Shown: piece after piece, positions 1 through 8,527 of the stretch
How the letters are laid out: each line of letters opens with the position of its first letter
How positions within the stretch are numbered: the first letter of the stretch is position 1
Source of the DNA: an uncultured Tropicimonas sp.
Lineage (GTDB): Bacteria > Pseudomonadota > Alphaproteobacteria > Rhodobacterales > Rhodobacteraceae
Direction: 5' to 3'
NCBI GenBank assembly: GCA_947497945.1
Contig: CANMIP010000019.1
Span: forward strand, 52,802-116,801
DNA length: 64,000 nucleotides
Made by a program: the position numbers and the translations under genes
The notes under the pieces: model-generated
What the model saw: the letters and a program-made list of their open reading frames with translations, nothing else
What the model was told of the DNA's origin: nothing
Database searches by the model: none

Positions 1-47
1 ATCTGGGTGTCGACCATCGTGGTACGGCGGGAAGCAAAGCTGCTCAT
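1..47 (-). CDS. pcm: Protein-L-isoaspartate O-methyltransferase, N-terminal fragment (partial)
   Basis: Only the first 15 codons are inside the window; the gene runs off the left edge. The reverse strand reads MSSFASRRTTMVDTQ from an ATG at 45-47. The TMVDTQ signature a few residues from the N-terminus is typical of Rhodobacteraceae protein-isoaspartate methyltransferases, which repair isoaspartyl residues in aged proteins. A weak AGGTT Shine-Dalgarno lies just upstream. The call rests on recall of the family N-terminus and could not be confirmed from such a short piece. The 127 bp between this gene and urtE show nothing recognisable. Confidence 0.65.
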   Translation of the reverse strand, partial: MSSFASRRTTMVDTQ

Positions 48-174
48 GTGTTCAACCTGTCGGTCCGGAAGCGTCGTCGATGATGTGGCACAATCACATC
101 TGCGAGGCAAGTTGCACCCGCGCCGCATGTCCGCCGCGACCGGGCGACCCCGCGGGGAATCGCGGCGCCAGCGG

Positions 175-870
175 TCAGACGGAGACAGCCCCCTTCAGGT
201 CTTCTTTGGGAAGCTCGGACTTGCTGCCCGACATCGAGACCTCGCCGCGCTTGAGCACCGCGAAGCGGTCGGCCAGCCCATAGGCGAACTCGAAATACTG
301 CTCGACCAGCACAATCGCCATGTCGCCACGATCACGCAGATATTCGATCACCCGGCCGATCTGCTGAATGATGTTGGGCTGGATGCCCTCGGTCGGTTCA
401 TCGAGCAGCAGGAGCTTCGGCTTCGTCATCATCGCCCGGCCGATCGCAAGCTGTTGCTGCTGGCCGCCGGAGAGATCGCCGCCGCGGCGATTGAGGAAAT
501 CCTTGAGGATCGGAAAGAGCTCGAACACCTCGTCGGGAATGTGATGCTCGGATTTGGGCAGGCAGGCATAAGCCGTCTCGAGATTCTCGCGCACGGTCAG
601 CAGCGGAAAGATGTCCCGGCCCTGCGGCACGTAGCCAATACCCTTGCGGGCCAGCGCGTGGGCCGGGAGGCGGGCAAGGTCTTCGCCGTCGAGGCTGATG
701 GTGCCGCCCGAGCGCGGATGGGTGCCGGAGATGGCCTTGAGAAGTGATGTCTTGCCGACACCATTGGTGCCCATTACGCAGGTGACCTCGCCGGCCGCCG
801 CGTCGAGATCGATGCCGTGAAGGATCTGGCTTCCGCCGTAATGCAGGGTAAGGCCTTGGGTTTTCAGCAT
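175..870 (-). CDS. urtE: Urea ABC transporter ATP-binding protein UrtE
   Basis: One of two cytoplasmic ATPases that power the UrtABCDE urea importer. The 231-residue protein has the P-loop GTNGVGKTS (34-42), ABC signature LSGGQ (133-137) and Walker B LLLLDEPT (153-160). The stretch TEGIQPNIIQQI after Walker B is characteristic of UrtE, which separates it from the LivF proteins of branched-chain amino acid systems. It is the last gene of the operon and starts 3 bp after the urtD stop, so the two are almost certainly translationally coupled. No urease genes are visible downstream in the window. Confidence 0.93.
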   Translation of the reverse strand: MLKTQGLTLHYGGSQILHGIDLDAAAGEVTCVMGTNGVGKTSLLKAISGTHPRSGGTISLDGEDLARLPAHALARKGIGYVPQGRDIFPLLTVRENLETAYACLPKSEHHIPDEVFELFPILKDFLNRRGGDLSGGQQQQLAIGRAMMTKPKLLLLDEPTEGIQPNIIQQIGRVIEYLRDRGDMAIVLVEQYFEFAYGLADRFAVLKRGEVSMSGSKSELPKEDLKGAVSV

Positions 871-873
871 TGT

Positions 874-1614
874 CTAGCGCCCCAGATAGACGTCGATGAC
901 GTCCTGATTCTTGGTTACGTGGTCGAGGCTGCCCTCGGCGAGGACCGAGCCTTCATGCAGCACGGTCACCTTGCATTCGAGCCGACGGACGAATTCCATA
1001 TCATGCTCGACGACGACCACGGCGCGGGTCTTCGCCGCCTCCTTCAGCAGGTCTGTCGTATGTTCGCGCTCGGCCAACGTCATGCCGGCGGCGGGTTCGT
1101 CCACCAGCAGCAGGCGCGGCTCCTGCGCCAGCAGCATGCCGATCTCCAGCCACTGCTTCTGGCCGTGCGAGAGCTCGCCCGACTTCCGGTGAAGTTGCTC
1201 GGAAAGACCGATCTCCTCGGCCAGCCCCTCGATGCGCGCCTTGTCCTCCGGATACGGCCGGAAGAAGAGCACCGACCAGGGCGCACGGTCCTTTTTCAGC
1301 GCCATGGCGAGGTTGTCATAGACCGACTGGTCCTCGAAGACCGTCGGACGCTGGAACTTGCGGCCGATGCCGGCTCGCGCGATCTGGCTTTCATTCATCT
1401 TCAGAAGCGAATGGCTCAGCTCGCCCCAGCGCACGGAGCCCTCGTCGGGACGGGTCTTGCCGGTAACGATATCCATGAAGGTGGTCTTGCCGGCGCCGTT
1501 GGGGCCAATGATCGCGCGCAGCTCCGAGTTGCCGATGGAAAAGCTGAGATTGTTGATCGCCTTGAACCCGTCAAAGGAGACGGAGACGCCGGATACTTCG
1601 AGAAGTGTGCTCAT
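874..1614 (-). CDS. urtD: Urea ABC transporter ATP-binding protein UrtD
   Basis: Second ATPase of the urea importer, 246 residues, LivG-like. Walker A GPNGAGKTT lies at 37-45, the signature is LSHGQKQWLEIG from 148, and Walker B is LLLVDEPAAG at 168-177. The signature variant LSHGQKQWLEIGM is typical of UrtD. Its ATG overlaps the urtC stop codon by four bases (ATGA, 1611-1614), a standard coupling arrangement. UrtD and UrtE are expected to dimerise on the inner face of the UrtB/UrtC permease. Confidence 0.93.
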   Translation of the reverse strand: MSTLLEVSGVSVSFDGFKAINNLSFSIGNSELRAIIGPNGAGKTTFMDIVTGKTRPDEGSVRWGELSHSLLKMNESQIARAGIGRKFQRPTVFEDQSVYDNLAMALKKDRAPWSVLFFRPYPEDKARIEGLAEEIGLSEQLHRKSGELSHGQKQWLEIGMLLAQEPRLLLVDEPAAGMTLAEREHTTDLLKEAAKTRAVVVVEHDMEFVRRLECKVTVLHEGSVLAEGSLDHVTKNQDVIDVYLGR

Positions 1615-2843
1615 TGTTCGGCCTCCTGTTCCTGCAAGCTGCCGGAATCGGGCCCGAGGTCAGCGCCGTGGCGTTTGGGCGGGATCCGACCGGTGAAGAT
1701 GTCGACGAGGCCGCCGATCCCTTTGGGCGCGAAGAGGGTGACGAGGACGAAGGAGATGCCGAGCAGCACTTGCCACCAGTCAACCCAGTCGATCGTGTAG
1801 AAGCCGAGCGGGATCGAGGGCGCCTGTCCGCTGGTGAACCATGTCGAGAGCAGCGAGACGAAGGCCGCGCCGATCACCGCGCCATAGAGTCGCCCCCGTC
1901 CGCCGATGGCGACCCAGACCGCAAGGTAGATCGAGGCGATGGGCGCGATTTCGGCCGGGTTGATAATGCCGGCCTGCGGGTAGTAGAGCGCGCCGGCGAT
2001 GGCGGCGATCACGGCCGTCAGGGTAAAGACGAAGAGCTTGTAGCCTTCCACCGAGTAGCCAAGAAAACGCACACGCGCCTCGTCATCGCGGATGCCGCGG
2101 ATGACCGAGCCGAACTTGCCGGAGGTGATCCAGGCCGCCAGCAGGTAGCCGAGCGCGAGGGCGAGTGCGCTGGCCCAGAAGAACCACAGCGAGATATCGG
2201 CCTGCGGGATGGCGTCGGCGCCAGGGAGGTTCTGTAGCCCGGAGAGGCCGTTATTGCCGCGCAACCCGGAATCGTTCTGGAAGAGGTAGAGCGCGAGCGC
2301 GAGCGTCATCGCCTGGGTCAGAATCGAGAGATAGACGCCGGTAACGCGGGAGCGGAAAGCAAGCCAGCCGAAGACAAGCGCCAGCAGGCCGGGCACGAGC
2401 ACGACCATGGCAAGCTGGAGCGTAAGGCTGTCGGCGAAGGCCCAGATTGGCGGGAAATCCGAGGAGCCGACAACGCCAAAGATCTGGGTCCCGATGGCAT
2501 CGACAATCTCCTGGTCGGTCGGCGGGATCTCGGCATTGGCCATGGAGGCGGTGACGATCATCTCGGTCCGCGCATACATCAGCCACATGCCGATCATGTA
2601 TCCACCGAGCCCGAAAAAGGCCATGTGGCCGAGGCTCAGGATCCCGGCGAAGCCCCAGATCAGGTCCATGGCGATGGCGACGAGGCAGAGGCAGAGCGTC
2701 TTGCCCAGAGTCTTGATGAAGGAGGTGGAGAGAGCGCCGGAGCCGACGGCCTCGCTGGTGACGGTGACCGCAAGGGTGAAGAGGGCGAGAACGGCGATGA
2801 AGACGAGCACCGAAGGGTTTCGGGCGAAGAAGGAGCGGTTCAT
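1611..2843 (-). CDS. urtC: Urea ABC transporter permease UrtC
   Basis: LivM-type inner-membrane permease of the urea importer, 410 residues from the ATG at 2843. The frame stays open for 56 codons upstream, but that part lies in the palindromic intergenic element, has no protein-like composition, and was excluded. The protein opens with a hydrophobic segment (FIAVLALFTLAVTVT) and contains the LivM-family stretch RGIRDDEARVRFLGY before the last group of membrane helices. It pairs with UrtB and overlaps urtD by 4 bp. The 208-bp gap to urtB is unusually long for this operon and is filled by a repeat element. Confidence 0.92.
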   Translation of the reverse strand: MNRSFFARNPSVLVFIAVLALFTLAVTVTSEAVGSGALSTSFIKTLGKTLCLCLVAIAMDLIWGFAGILSLGHMAFFGLGGYMIGMWLMYARTEMIVTASMANAEIPPTDQEIVDAIGTQIFGVVGSSDFPPIWAFADSLTLQLAMVVLVPGLLALVFGWLAFRSRVTGVYLSILTQAMTLALALYLFQNDSGLRGNNGLSGLQNLPGADAIPQADISLWFFWASALALALGYLLAAWITSGKFGSVIRGIRDDEARVRFLGYSVEGYKLFVFTLTAVIAAIAGALYYPQAGIINPAEIAPIASIYLAVWVAIGGRGRLYGAVIGAAFVSLLSTWFTSGQAPSIPLGFYTIDWVDWWQVLLGISFVLVTLFAPKGIGGLVDIFTGRIPPKRHGADLGPDSGSLQEQEAEQ

Positions 2844-2875
2844 GGGTGGGCTCCCGGGAAATGGTTGGGGTCGGA

Positions 2876-3005
2876 GGGCAGCGCCCGACCCTGGGTGGGC
2901 GTCTGCAACGTCATTGCGATGCGGGACTGCGTATTTCCGCAGTCCATTGGTTCGGAGCGGGATGTTGACGAGGCGCCCTCCCGGGGGGAGGGTCGGGCGC
3001 TGCCC
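2876..3005. repeat. Composite palindromic element between urtB and urtC
   Basis: A 17-bp perfect inverted repeat (GGGCAGCGCCCGACCCT at 2876-2892 and its complement at 2989-3005) flanks a central hairpin with an 8-bp perfect stem (2924-2931 with 2938-2945, 6-base loop). Each outer arm can also fold on itself. The layout, two REP-like palindromes in opposite orientation around a central stem-loop, resembles the BIME or mini-transposon type of intergenic repeat. It lies inside an operon, so it will be transcribed and should form a stable structure in the mRNA. No second copy was noticed by eye in this window. Confidence 0.7.
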
Positions 3006-3051
3006 GGCCATGCGGCCGGGCGGTGGCTGATCGAATTGTGTGCAATCATGA

Positions 3052-5016
3052 TCAATCTCCCGCCGCGCGGCCCTTGAGGGCGATGATGCCCCTTGGGCGG
3101 AACTGGATGAAGATGATGATGAAGATGATCATGTAGGTCTGGGCGGCGAGCGTGTTGGACGGGTTCAGCCACTCGATCCCCTTCTGCAGGAAGCCGATCA
3201 TCGTGGCCCCCAGCAGCGTGCCCCAGATATTGCCGACCCCGCCGACAACCACGGTCATGAAGCTCTGCACGATATAGTCGGAGCCAAGCTCGGAGGTGAC
3301 CTTCGCGTAGAGCCCGATGGCGACGCCCGCGATGCCAGCGATGCCGGAGCCGAGGCCGAAGGTCAGCATGTTGATACGGTCAGGATTGATCCCCATCGAC
3401 GCCGCCATGCGCGGGTTCTGGGTCACGGCGCGGACCTCCAGCCCGAGCCGCGTCCGCCGCATGATGAAGAGGAAGACGCCAAGGAAGATCAGCGCAAGGA
3501 CGAAGATCGCGATGCGGATATAGGAGATCGACACGACGTCATTGAGCACAAGCGCCCCGTCGAGCCAGGCCGGAGATGTCAGCGGACGCGCCTGGGTGCC
3601 GAAGATGTTCTTGGCGAGCTGCTGCAGCGCGATCGAGATCCCGAAGGTCGCCAGCAAGGTCTCCAGCGGGCGGTTGTAGAGCCAGCGGATGACCAGACGC
3701 TCCATGGCCACACCGGCCGCGAAGGTGACGGCGAAGGCGAGCGGCAGCGCCACGAGGATCGAAACCGTGTAATCCGGGATCACCTGCTGCACGACATAGC
3801 CCGTATAGGCGCCCATCATGATGAATTCGCCATGCGCCATGTTGATGACGCCCATCACTCCGAAGGTGATGGCCAGCCCGATGGCGGCGAGGAAGTAGAT
3901 GGAGGCCAGCGAGAGCGCGTCCAGCGTCAGGTCGAGGACCTGGTTCACTCCGACGCTCGAATTGATCGTGGCGAGCGTGGTCGCGGCGGCAGAGGTCAGC
4001 GCCGGCGAGGCTTCGGCATATTGATCGAAGAAGACATGAGCGTCGATTGCCCCGGCGATCTCGGCCTCACCGATGGAGGCAGGGACAATGCCCGCCTCTG
4101 CCAGCGCGCGATAGGCGGTCTCGCGCGCCGCCTCCGAGTCGAGCTGGGCCAGCGGCACGCGGCCAACACGGCCCTCGACGATGTTTTCCTGAAGCGCCGC
4201 GCGTTTGTCAGCGGCGGAGATGCGGGCGGGGGCGAGATCGCTGGAGACGAGGAGGTCATAGGCCTCCGCCTCGGACAGCTCCTCGCTGCCGGGCGACAGC
4301 CGGCGGGCGAGATTGATGCCATCCGGCAGGCTGGCCGCCGCCTTGCGACTCGTGGCCAGGAGCGGGTTGAGGGCAGCGCGGGCATCGACTCCCAGATCGC
4401 CCTTGAAGCTCTCGATGGCGGCGATGCGGTCGGCCTCGTCCGAGCCGTAGGAAATGGTCAACAGTCGGACGAGACGCTCCTTGCGGGCGCGGATCGCGGC
4501 GTCGGGATCATTCCCGATGGCGCCTTGCAGGGCGGTGAGATGTTCCGGGGCCGGGTCGCGTTGGATGGCGTCGAGCGCCTCGATCCGCTTGGCCGGGTCA
4601 TCGGCCATGAGCTGGAACTGCACCAATGCGGCGCCGATCATCGAGCGCACGCCGGAATTGGGCTTGAGCTGGTTCAGCCCCTTTTTCGGAATCTCACCCA
4701 CGGCTTCGCCAGTGGCGATATCGGCCAGCGCATAGGTCTTGGAATCGATCTTCTCGGCGAAGAAGAAGAGCTTGTCGTCCTTGCGCTGCCAAAGCTCCTT
4801 GGCCTGCCATTTTTCGAGCACGTCCTGTGCCTCGGGCAGACCGCTGTCACGCAGCGCATCAATGGCCGGTTGGATGGTCTTTCGCGAGCTTTTTTCAAGC
4901 AGCGCACGGTGCTCCTGCAACAGCGCCTGTATCGGGCTGGAGGGCGCATCCTGCGCGAGGACCGCACTGACGCAGAGCATCAGGACGGCAAGGGCTGCCG
5001 GTAGGATTCTTGTCAT
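3052..5016 (-). CDS. urtB: Urea ABC transporter permease UrtB with N-terminal extracytoplasmic domain
   Basis: LivH-type permease of the urea importer. From the ATG at 5016 it has 654 residues: a signal peptide (1-22, ending in VLAQ), a soluble alanine-rich helical region of about 330 residues, then the permease from about residue 355 (SIYFLAAIGLAITFG, INMAHGEF). The long periplasmic N-terminal region is known for UrtB and distinguishes it from ordinary LivH. A GTG five codons upstream (5031) has no ribosome site, whereas the ATG has AGGC five bases before it. The gene lies between the urtA hairpin and the palindromic element. Confidence 0.92.
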   Translation of the reverse strand: MTRILPAALAVLMLCVSAVLAQDAPSSPIQALLQEHRALLEKSSRKTIQPAIDALRDSGLPEAQDVLEKWQAKELWQRKDDKLFFFAEKIDSKTYALADIATGEAVGEIPKKGLNQLKPNSGVRSMIGAALVQFQLMADDPAKRIEALDAIQRDPAPEHLTALQGAIGNDPDAAIRARKERLVRLLTISYGSDEADRIAAIESFKGDLGVDARAALNPLLATSRKAAASLPDGINLARRLSPGSEELSEAEAYDLLVSSDLAPARISAADKRAALQENIVEGRVGRVPLAQLDSEAARETAYRALAEAGIVPASIGEAEIAGAIDAHVFFDQYAEASPALTSAAATTLATINSSVGVNQVLDLTLDALSLASIYFLAAIGLAITFGVMGVINMAHGEFIMMGAYTGYVVQQVIPDYTVSILVALPLAFAVTFAAGVAMERLVIRWLYNRPLETLLATFGISIALQQLAKNIFGTQARPLTSPAWLDGALVLNDVVSISYIRIAIFVLALIFLGVFLFIMRRTRLGLEVRAVTQNPRMAASMGINPDRINMLTFGLGSGIAGIAGVAIGLYAKVTSELGSDYIVQSFMTVVVGGVGNIWGTLLGATMIGFLQKGIEWLNPSNTLAAQTYMIIFIIIFIQFRPRGIIALKGRAAGD

Positions 5017-5041
5017 TTTTGCCTGCGCCACGAGGGAAATC

Positions 5042-5064
5042 GGGAGGGCGGGTGCCGCCCTCCC
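5042..5064 (-). terminator. Hairpin between urtA and urtB (partial terminator or mRNA stabiliser)
   Basis: A 10-bp perfect GC stem (GGGAGGGCGG pairing with CCGCCCTCCC) with a 3-base loop, in the 64-bp gap after urtA. There is no U-run, so it is more likely an attenuating or RNase-blocking hairpin than a full terminator. Such hairpins after binding-protein genes usually raise the level of the binding protein over the membrane subunits. Confidence 0.7.
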
Positions 5065-5080
5065 AGGAATTCGGATCAGA

Positions 5081-6355
5081 TCAGTAGTTGGACTTGATCT
5101 GGACGCAGGACGAGGTGTCGGTGTTGTACATACCGCAGTCCAGCTCTTTCCAGTCGGACTTCAGCACCGCCGATTCCGGCAGGAAGTCGGTCCAGGCATC
5201 GCCCGGGACTTCTGCGGTCTGGCTGATGATGTCGAACTGACCATCGTCGGTGATCTCGCCGATCAGGACCGGCTTGGAGAGGTGATGGTTGGTGCCCATG
5301 ACGGCAGTACCACCGGTCAGGTTCGGATATTCCTGACCCCACATGGCGGACCGAACGGCGTCGACATCGGTGGTCCCGGCAGCCTCGACCGCATTGGCCC
5401 ACATGTTGAAGCCGATATAGGTGGCCTCCATCGGGTCATTGGTCACGCGCTCTTCGCCCATCTTGGCCTTCCAGGCCTCGATGAAGGCGTCATTCGCCTC
5501 GGATTCGGCGGACTGGAAGTAGTTCCAGGCAGCCAGGTGGCCGACAAGGTTGGTGGTGTCGAGACCGGAAAGCTCTTCCTCGCCCACGGAGAAGGCGACG
5601 ACGGGGATGTCATCGGCGGAGATGCCGGCGGCGGCCAGCTCCTTGTAGAAGCCGATATTGGCGTCGCCATTGATGGTCGAGATCACGCCGACCTTCTTGC
5701 CGTCAGCACCGAGCGCAACAACGTCAGCCACGATCTTGGACCAGTCGGAATGGCCGAAGGGGGTGTAGTTGACGAAGATATCCTCTTCCGGGATGCCCTT
5801 GCCCTTGAGGTAGCTCTCAAGGATGTTGTTCGTGGTGCGCGGGTAGACATAGTCGGTGCCCAGCAGCGCGAATTTCTCGACGCCCAGCTCTTCGAGATAG
5901 TAATCGGTGGCCGGAATGGCCTGCTGGTTCGGCGCAGCACCGGTGTAGAAGACGTTCTTGGAAGATTCTTCGCCCTCATACTGGACCGGGTAGAACAGGA
6001 GGCCGTTCAGCTCTTCGATAACGGGCAGCACCGACTTGCGCGACACGGAGGTCCAGCAGCCGAACATCACGTCCACTTCCTCGACGGTCAGCAGCTCACG
6101 CGCCTTCTCGGCGAAGAGCGGCCAGTCGGAGGCGGGGTCGACGACGACGGCTTCGAGTTGCTTGCCGAGGATACCGCCCTTGGCGTTCTGCTCTTCGATG
6201 AGCAGCATCATCGTGTCCTTCAGCGTCGTCTCGGAGATGGCCATCGTGCCGGAGAGCGAGTGCAGCACGCCCACCTTGATCGTGTCATCAGCGGCCATGG
6301 CGGAGGTCGCAAAGGCCAGAGCGCCAACCAGCGCGGAGGTCATACGAAGATTCAT
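5081..6355 (-). CDS. urtA: Urea ABC transporter substrate-binding protein UrtA
   Basis: Periplasmic urea-binding protein, 424 residues, first gene of the urt operon. It has a signal peptide (about 1-21, ending SAMAADD) followed by a type 1 periplasmic fold (Peripl_BP_5) starting with TIKVGVLHSLSGTMAISE, a stretch diagnostic of the UrtA/AmiC-like branch. Other family segments are DPASDWPLFAEKA and FGCWTSVSRKSVLPV. It delivers urea to UrtB/UrtC. In relatives this operon is induced by nitrogen limitation; no clear NtrC site was identified here. The long upstream gap carries palindromic candidates for regulatory sites. Confidence 0.95.
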   Translation of the reverse strand: MNLRMTSALVGALAFATSAMAADDTIKVGVLHSLSGTMAISETTLKDTMMLLIEEQNAKGGILGKQLEAVVVDPASDWPLFAEKARELLTVEEVDVMFGCWTSVSRKSVLPVIEELNGLLFYPVQYEGEESSKNVFYTGAAPNQQAIPATDYYLEELGVEKFALLGTDYVYPRTTNNILESYLKGKGIPEEDIFVNYTPFGHSDWSKIVADVVALGADGKKVGVISTINGDANIGFYKELAAAGISADDIPVVAFSVGEEELSGLDTTNLVGHLAAWNYFQSAESEANDAFIEAWKAKMGEERVTNDPMEATYIGFNMWANAVEAAGTTDVDAVRSAMWGQEYPNLTGGTAVMGTNHHLSKPVLIGEITDDGQFDIISQTAEVPGDAWTDFLPESAVLKSDWKELDCGMYNTDTSSCVQIKSNY

Positions 6356-6916
6356 GTCTCAGTTCCCTGTTCTCGGCGGCCTGGAGGCATGACGGGATTG
6401 TCCGCGCACGCCGGAAAGGCGCGGCGACGGCCCCGTCGGGCCATACCACCGGTTTTCGTTGCAGCAGGCGTAGGGGGAAGGACCCCGCGACCTGATTTCG
6501 CCGGGGAACGTTGCCCCCTGCGCCGGGCATCAAAGGGGAGGGCCGGCAATTGCGCAAATCATGGGCAGCGAGATCACGGCGCAGAGAGGGCAATGTAGGC
6601 AATTGCATACAATCTATACGTGAAACCGCACCAAATGCCCTTCAATTAGGCGAAATTCGAGGAAGTCTGGACAGGAAGCTGGTTTCCGATGCTATTCCGA
6701 CATCGCCTCTTTCCTGCCCTTTTCGGCAGGCTGGCGGCTGGAGATTCTCGAAAATCGGGGCGGAAAGAACGCCAAACAGCGAATCCGTTTGCGAAAAGGG
6801 AGTCATGATCCTTGCAATGGATATGCCGAGACGCAGCTTCGAACGGCAATCGCCGCGGCACCGGGCATAGCGGTGGCGTCATCCGCCGGCCCCCGATCCG
6901 CCCCGGCCGGACCGCT
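6356..6916. other. 561-bp intergenic region upstream of urtA
   Basis: No convincing gene. The part nearest urtA (6356-6540) is GC-rich. A more AT-rich stretch at 6590-6660 is the likely urtA promoter zone and holds the palindromes listed separately. The far part (6661-6916) follows the end of the AI-2E permease gene and shows no clear terminator. Confidence 0.6.
6545..6612 (-). promoter_or_regulatory. Candidate operators upstream of urtA
   Basis: The palindromic core GGCAATTGC occurs twice, at 6545-6553 and 6598-6606, 53 bp apart (about five helical turns). The second copy overlaps the near-palindrome TTGCATACAA (6603-6612), which resembles operators of GntR-type regulators. Placement about 190-255 bp before the urtA start fits a transcriptional control region. 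No regulator gene adjoins, so the binding protein is unknown. Confidence 0.35.
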
Positions 6917-7999
6917 TCAGGTCTCGCGCATTTCGAGCACTTCGAGGTTTCCGTCCCCCGACATCAGCACCGCCAGCCAGCGCAATCGTGGCACATGGCT
7001 GAAGACGATCAGGAGGCAGACCGTGATCGGCACCGACAGGAGTGCCCCGGCCACACCCCAGATCGCGGTCCAGAAGGTCAGCGCGAGGATGACGAGGAAC
7101 GTGGAAAGGTTGAGCGAGCGCCCGGTGATCGCCGGCTCCAGGATATTGCCGATGGAGAATTGCACCGTGCCACAGCCGACCACGATGACGAGGAAGGGGG
7201 TAATGGTGTCAAACTGGACAAGCGCCACGAGGGCCGGGCAGACCACGCCAAGCACCGACCCGATGGAGGGGATGAAGTTGAGCGCGAAGGCGAGCACGGC
7301 CCAGGTCTCGGCGAAGTCGAGCCCCATCGGCTTCATCACCGCATAGGAAAACAGGCCGGTCAGCACCGAGACAAAGGTCTTCACGCCGATATAGCGTTGC
7401 ACGCCGAGCGAGATCGAATGCGCGAGCCGGCGGATCTCGGCGCCGGTTTCGGGGTCGGGCGCCGCGATGGCGAACTTGCGTGACAGCGGTTTGCGCTCGA
7501 CCATCAGGAAGGGGACATAGAGGAGTACCAGCAGGAAGCCGCTGAGCAGCCCGCCGGCGGAGCCAAGCGCGCCAAGCGCCCAGCCGGAGAGATCGGCGCC
7601 GCGCAGCGCCTCCAGCGCTTCCTGCGCGTTCTCCTCCCCGACAAGGGAAACGATCCAGGCCAGCAGCCCCTCGAACCGCGCCGTGTAGCGCGGGATGGCG
7701 GCACGGACCGCGTCGGCCTGGCTCGACAGGATCAGGCCGACTAGGACGATGCCAAGCAGGACGAGCAAGATCCCCGCGATATGCGCAAGCCAGCGCGGAA
7801 CCGCCCAACCGCCGAGATGAATCCCGGCAATTCGGTCGATCACCGCAGTCAGCAGGATGAAGACCAGCGCCGCAAAGGTCAGCGGCACGAGAAAGCCGCT
7901 GCCATAAACGAGCCCGACAACGAGCAGCGTCAGCACCAGCAGCAGGTCACGCCAGAACTCGAGCGTCATAACCCGTTCGCCCAGATCACTGTCCCGCAT
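6917..7999 (-). CDS. AI-2E family transporter (PerM/YdiK-like membrane protein)
   Basis: A 360-residue polytopic membrane protein of the AI-2E transporter family (PF01594). Visible are N-terminal hydrophobic segments (FWRDLLLVLTLLVVGLVYG), a central soluble stretch (residues about 95-145) and C-terminal helices with the family segment GLDFAETWAVLAFALNFIPS followed by GSVLGV. Some members export autoinducer-2, others act in Na+/H+ exchange, so the substrate cannot be deduced. The ATG at 7999 has AGGGGG seven bases upstream and is preferred. A second ATG at 7969 overlaps the stop of a small upstream reading frame in an ATGA arrangement. Confidence 0.88.
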   Translation of the reverse strand: MRDSDLGERVMTLEFWRDLLLVLTLLVVGLVYGSGFLVPLTFAALVFILLTAVIDRIAGIHLGGWAVPRWLAHIAGILLVLLGIVLVGLILSSQADAVRAAIPRYTARFEGLLAWIVSLVGEENAQEALEALRGADLSGWALGALGSAGGLLSGFLLVLLYVPFLMVERKPLSRKFAIAAPDPETGAEIRRLAHSISLGVQRYIGVKTFVSVLTGLFSYAVMKPMGLDFAETWAVLAFALNFIPSIGSVLGVVCPALVALVQFDTITPFLVIVVGCGTVQFSIGNILEPAITGRSLNLSTFLVILALTFWTAIWGVAGALLSVPITVCLLIVFSHVPRLRWLAVLMSGDGNLEVLEMRET

Positions 8000-8527
8000 T
8001 GCCAGCCCCCTTTGACCGCCGCCCCGCCCGGATCATAGGCGCGCTGCCGGACCCGCGCCATGCCCGATTGCGCAAGTGTCGCCAGCGCCGCAAAGACCGC
8101 ATGCCAGCCGGTCCGCATACCCAGCGGCGTCGTGCGGATGCACATGCTCCAGCCACGCCCCGGCGCGTCGCACGACCCCGTAAACGGGCGGTGCCCACGA
8201 AGCCTGTGTAGAACTTGCTCACCCGGCTTGCGGGTCCGATATCCTGTTGCGCGAAGCTGTAACCGGAAGGTCAGGGCGACATGACGATTTTGAGTCAGGC
8301 AGGAAACAGTTTCATGAAACCGGATGGCGGCGACATCGGTCGAACACAACAAATTGAAAAATTATTTATTTATTTTCAATGCATTAAAACCTTCACCCTG
8401 ACAGATTCGAAACGCAAGAGACGGGCTTGGCCTCTTCCACGTGCGACGCCGCGAGGGAACCTGCGCCCGAAGCTGCTGGTCAGCCCCTGTGGATAACTCC
8501 GTGGACGACAGGCGACGCCCCGACGTG
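8000..8527. other. 528-bp intergenic region with AT-rich block and DnaA-box match
   Basis: No gene is supported. A reverse-strand frame ending at 7966 stays open through this region and has fair third-position G+C over its last 60 codons (from an ATG at 8145), but it matches no family I recognise. At 8345-8400 lies the most AT-rich stretch of the neighbourhood, probably the promoter area for the AI-2E gene. TGTGGATAA at 8488-8496 is a perfect DnaA-box sequence. The end of the thiamin operon lies just beyond. Confidence 0.5.

Noticed and set aside
2844..3011. N-terminal extension of urtC by 56 codons
   Set aside because: The extension translates the palindromic repeat element; the ATG at 2843 fits the LivM N-terminus.
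6814..6827. GG-N10-GC pattern resembling a sigma-54 -24/-12 promoter upstream of urtA
   Set aside because: It lies about 460 bp from the urtA start, matches only the two dinucleotides well, and NtrC-type control in Rhodobacter is known to work with the housekeeping sigma factor. Such a match is expected by chance.
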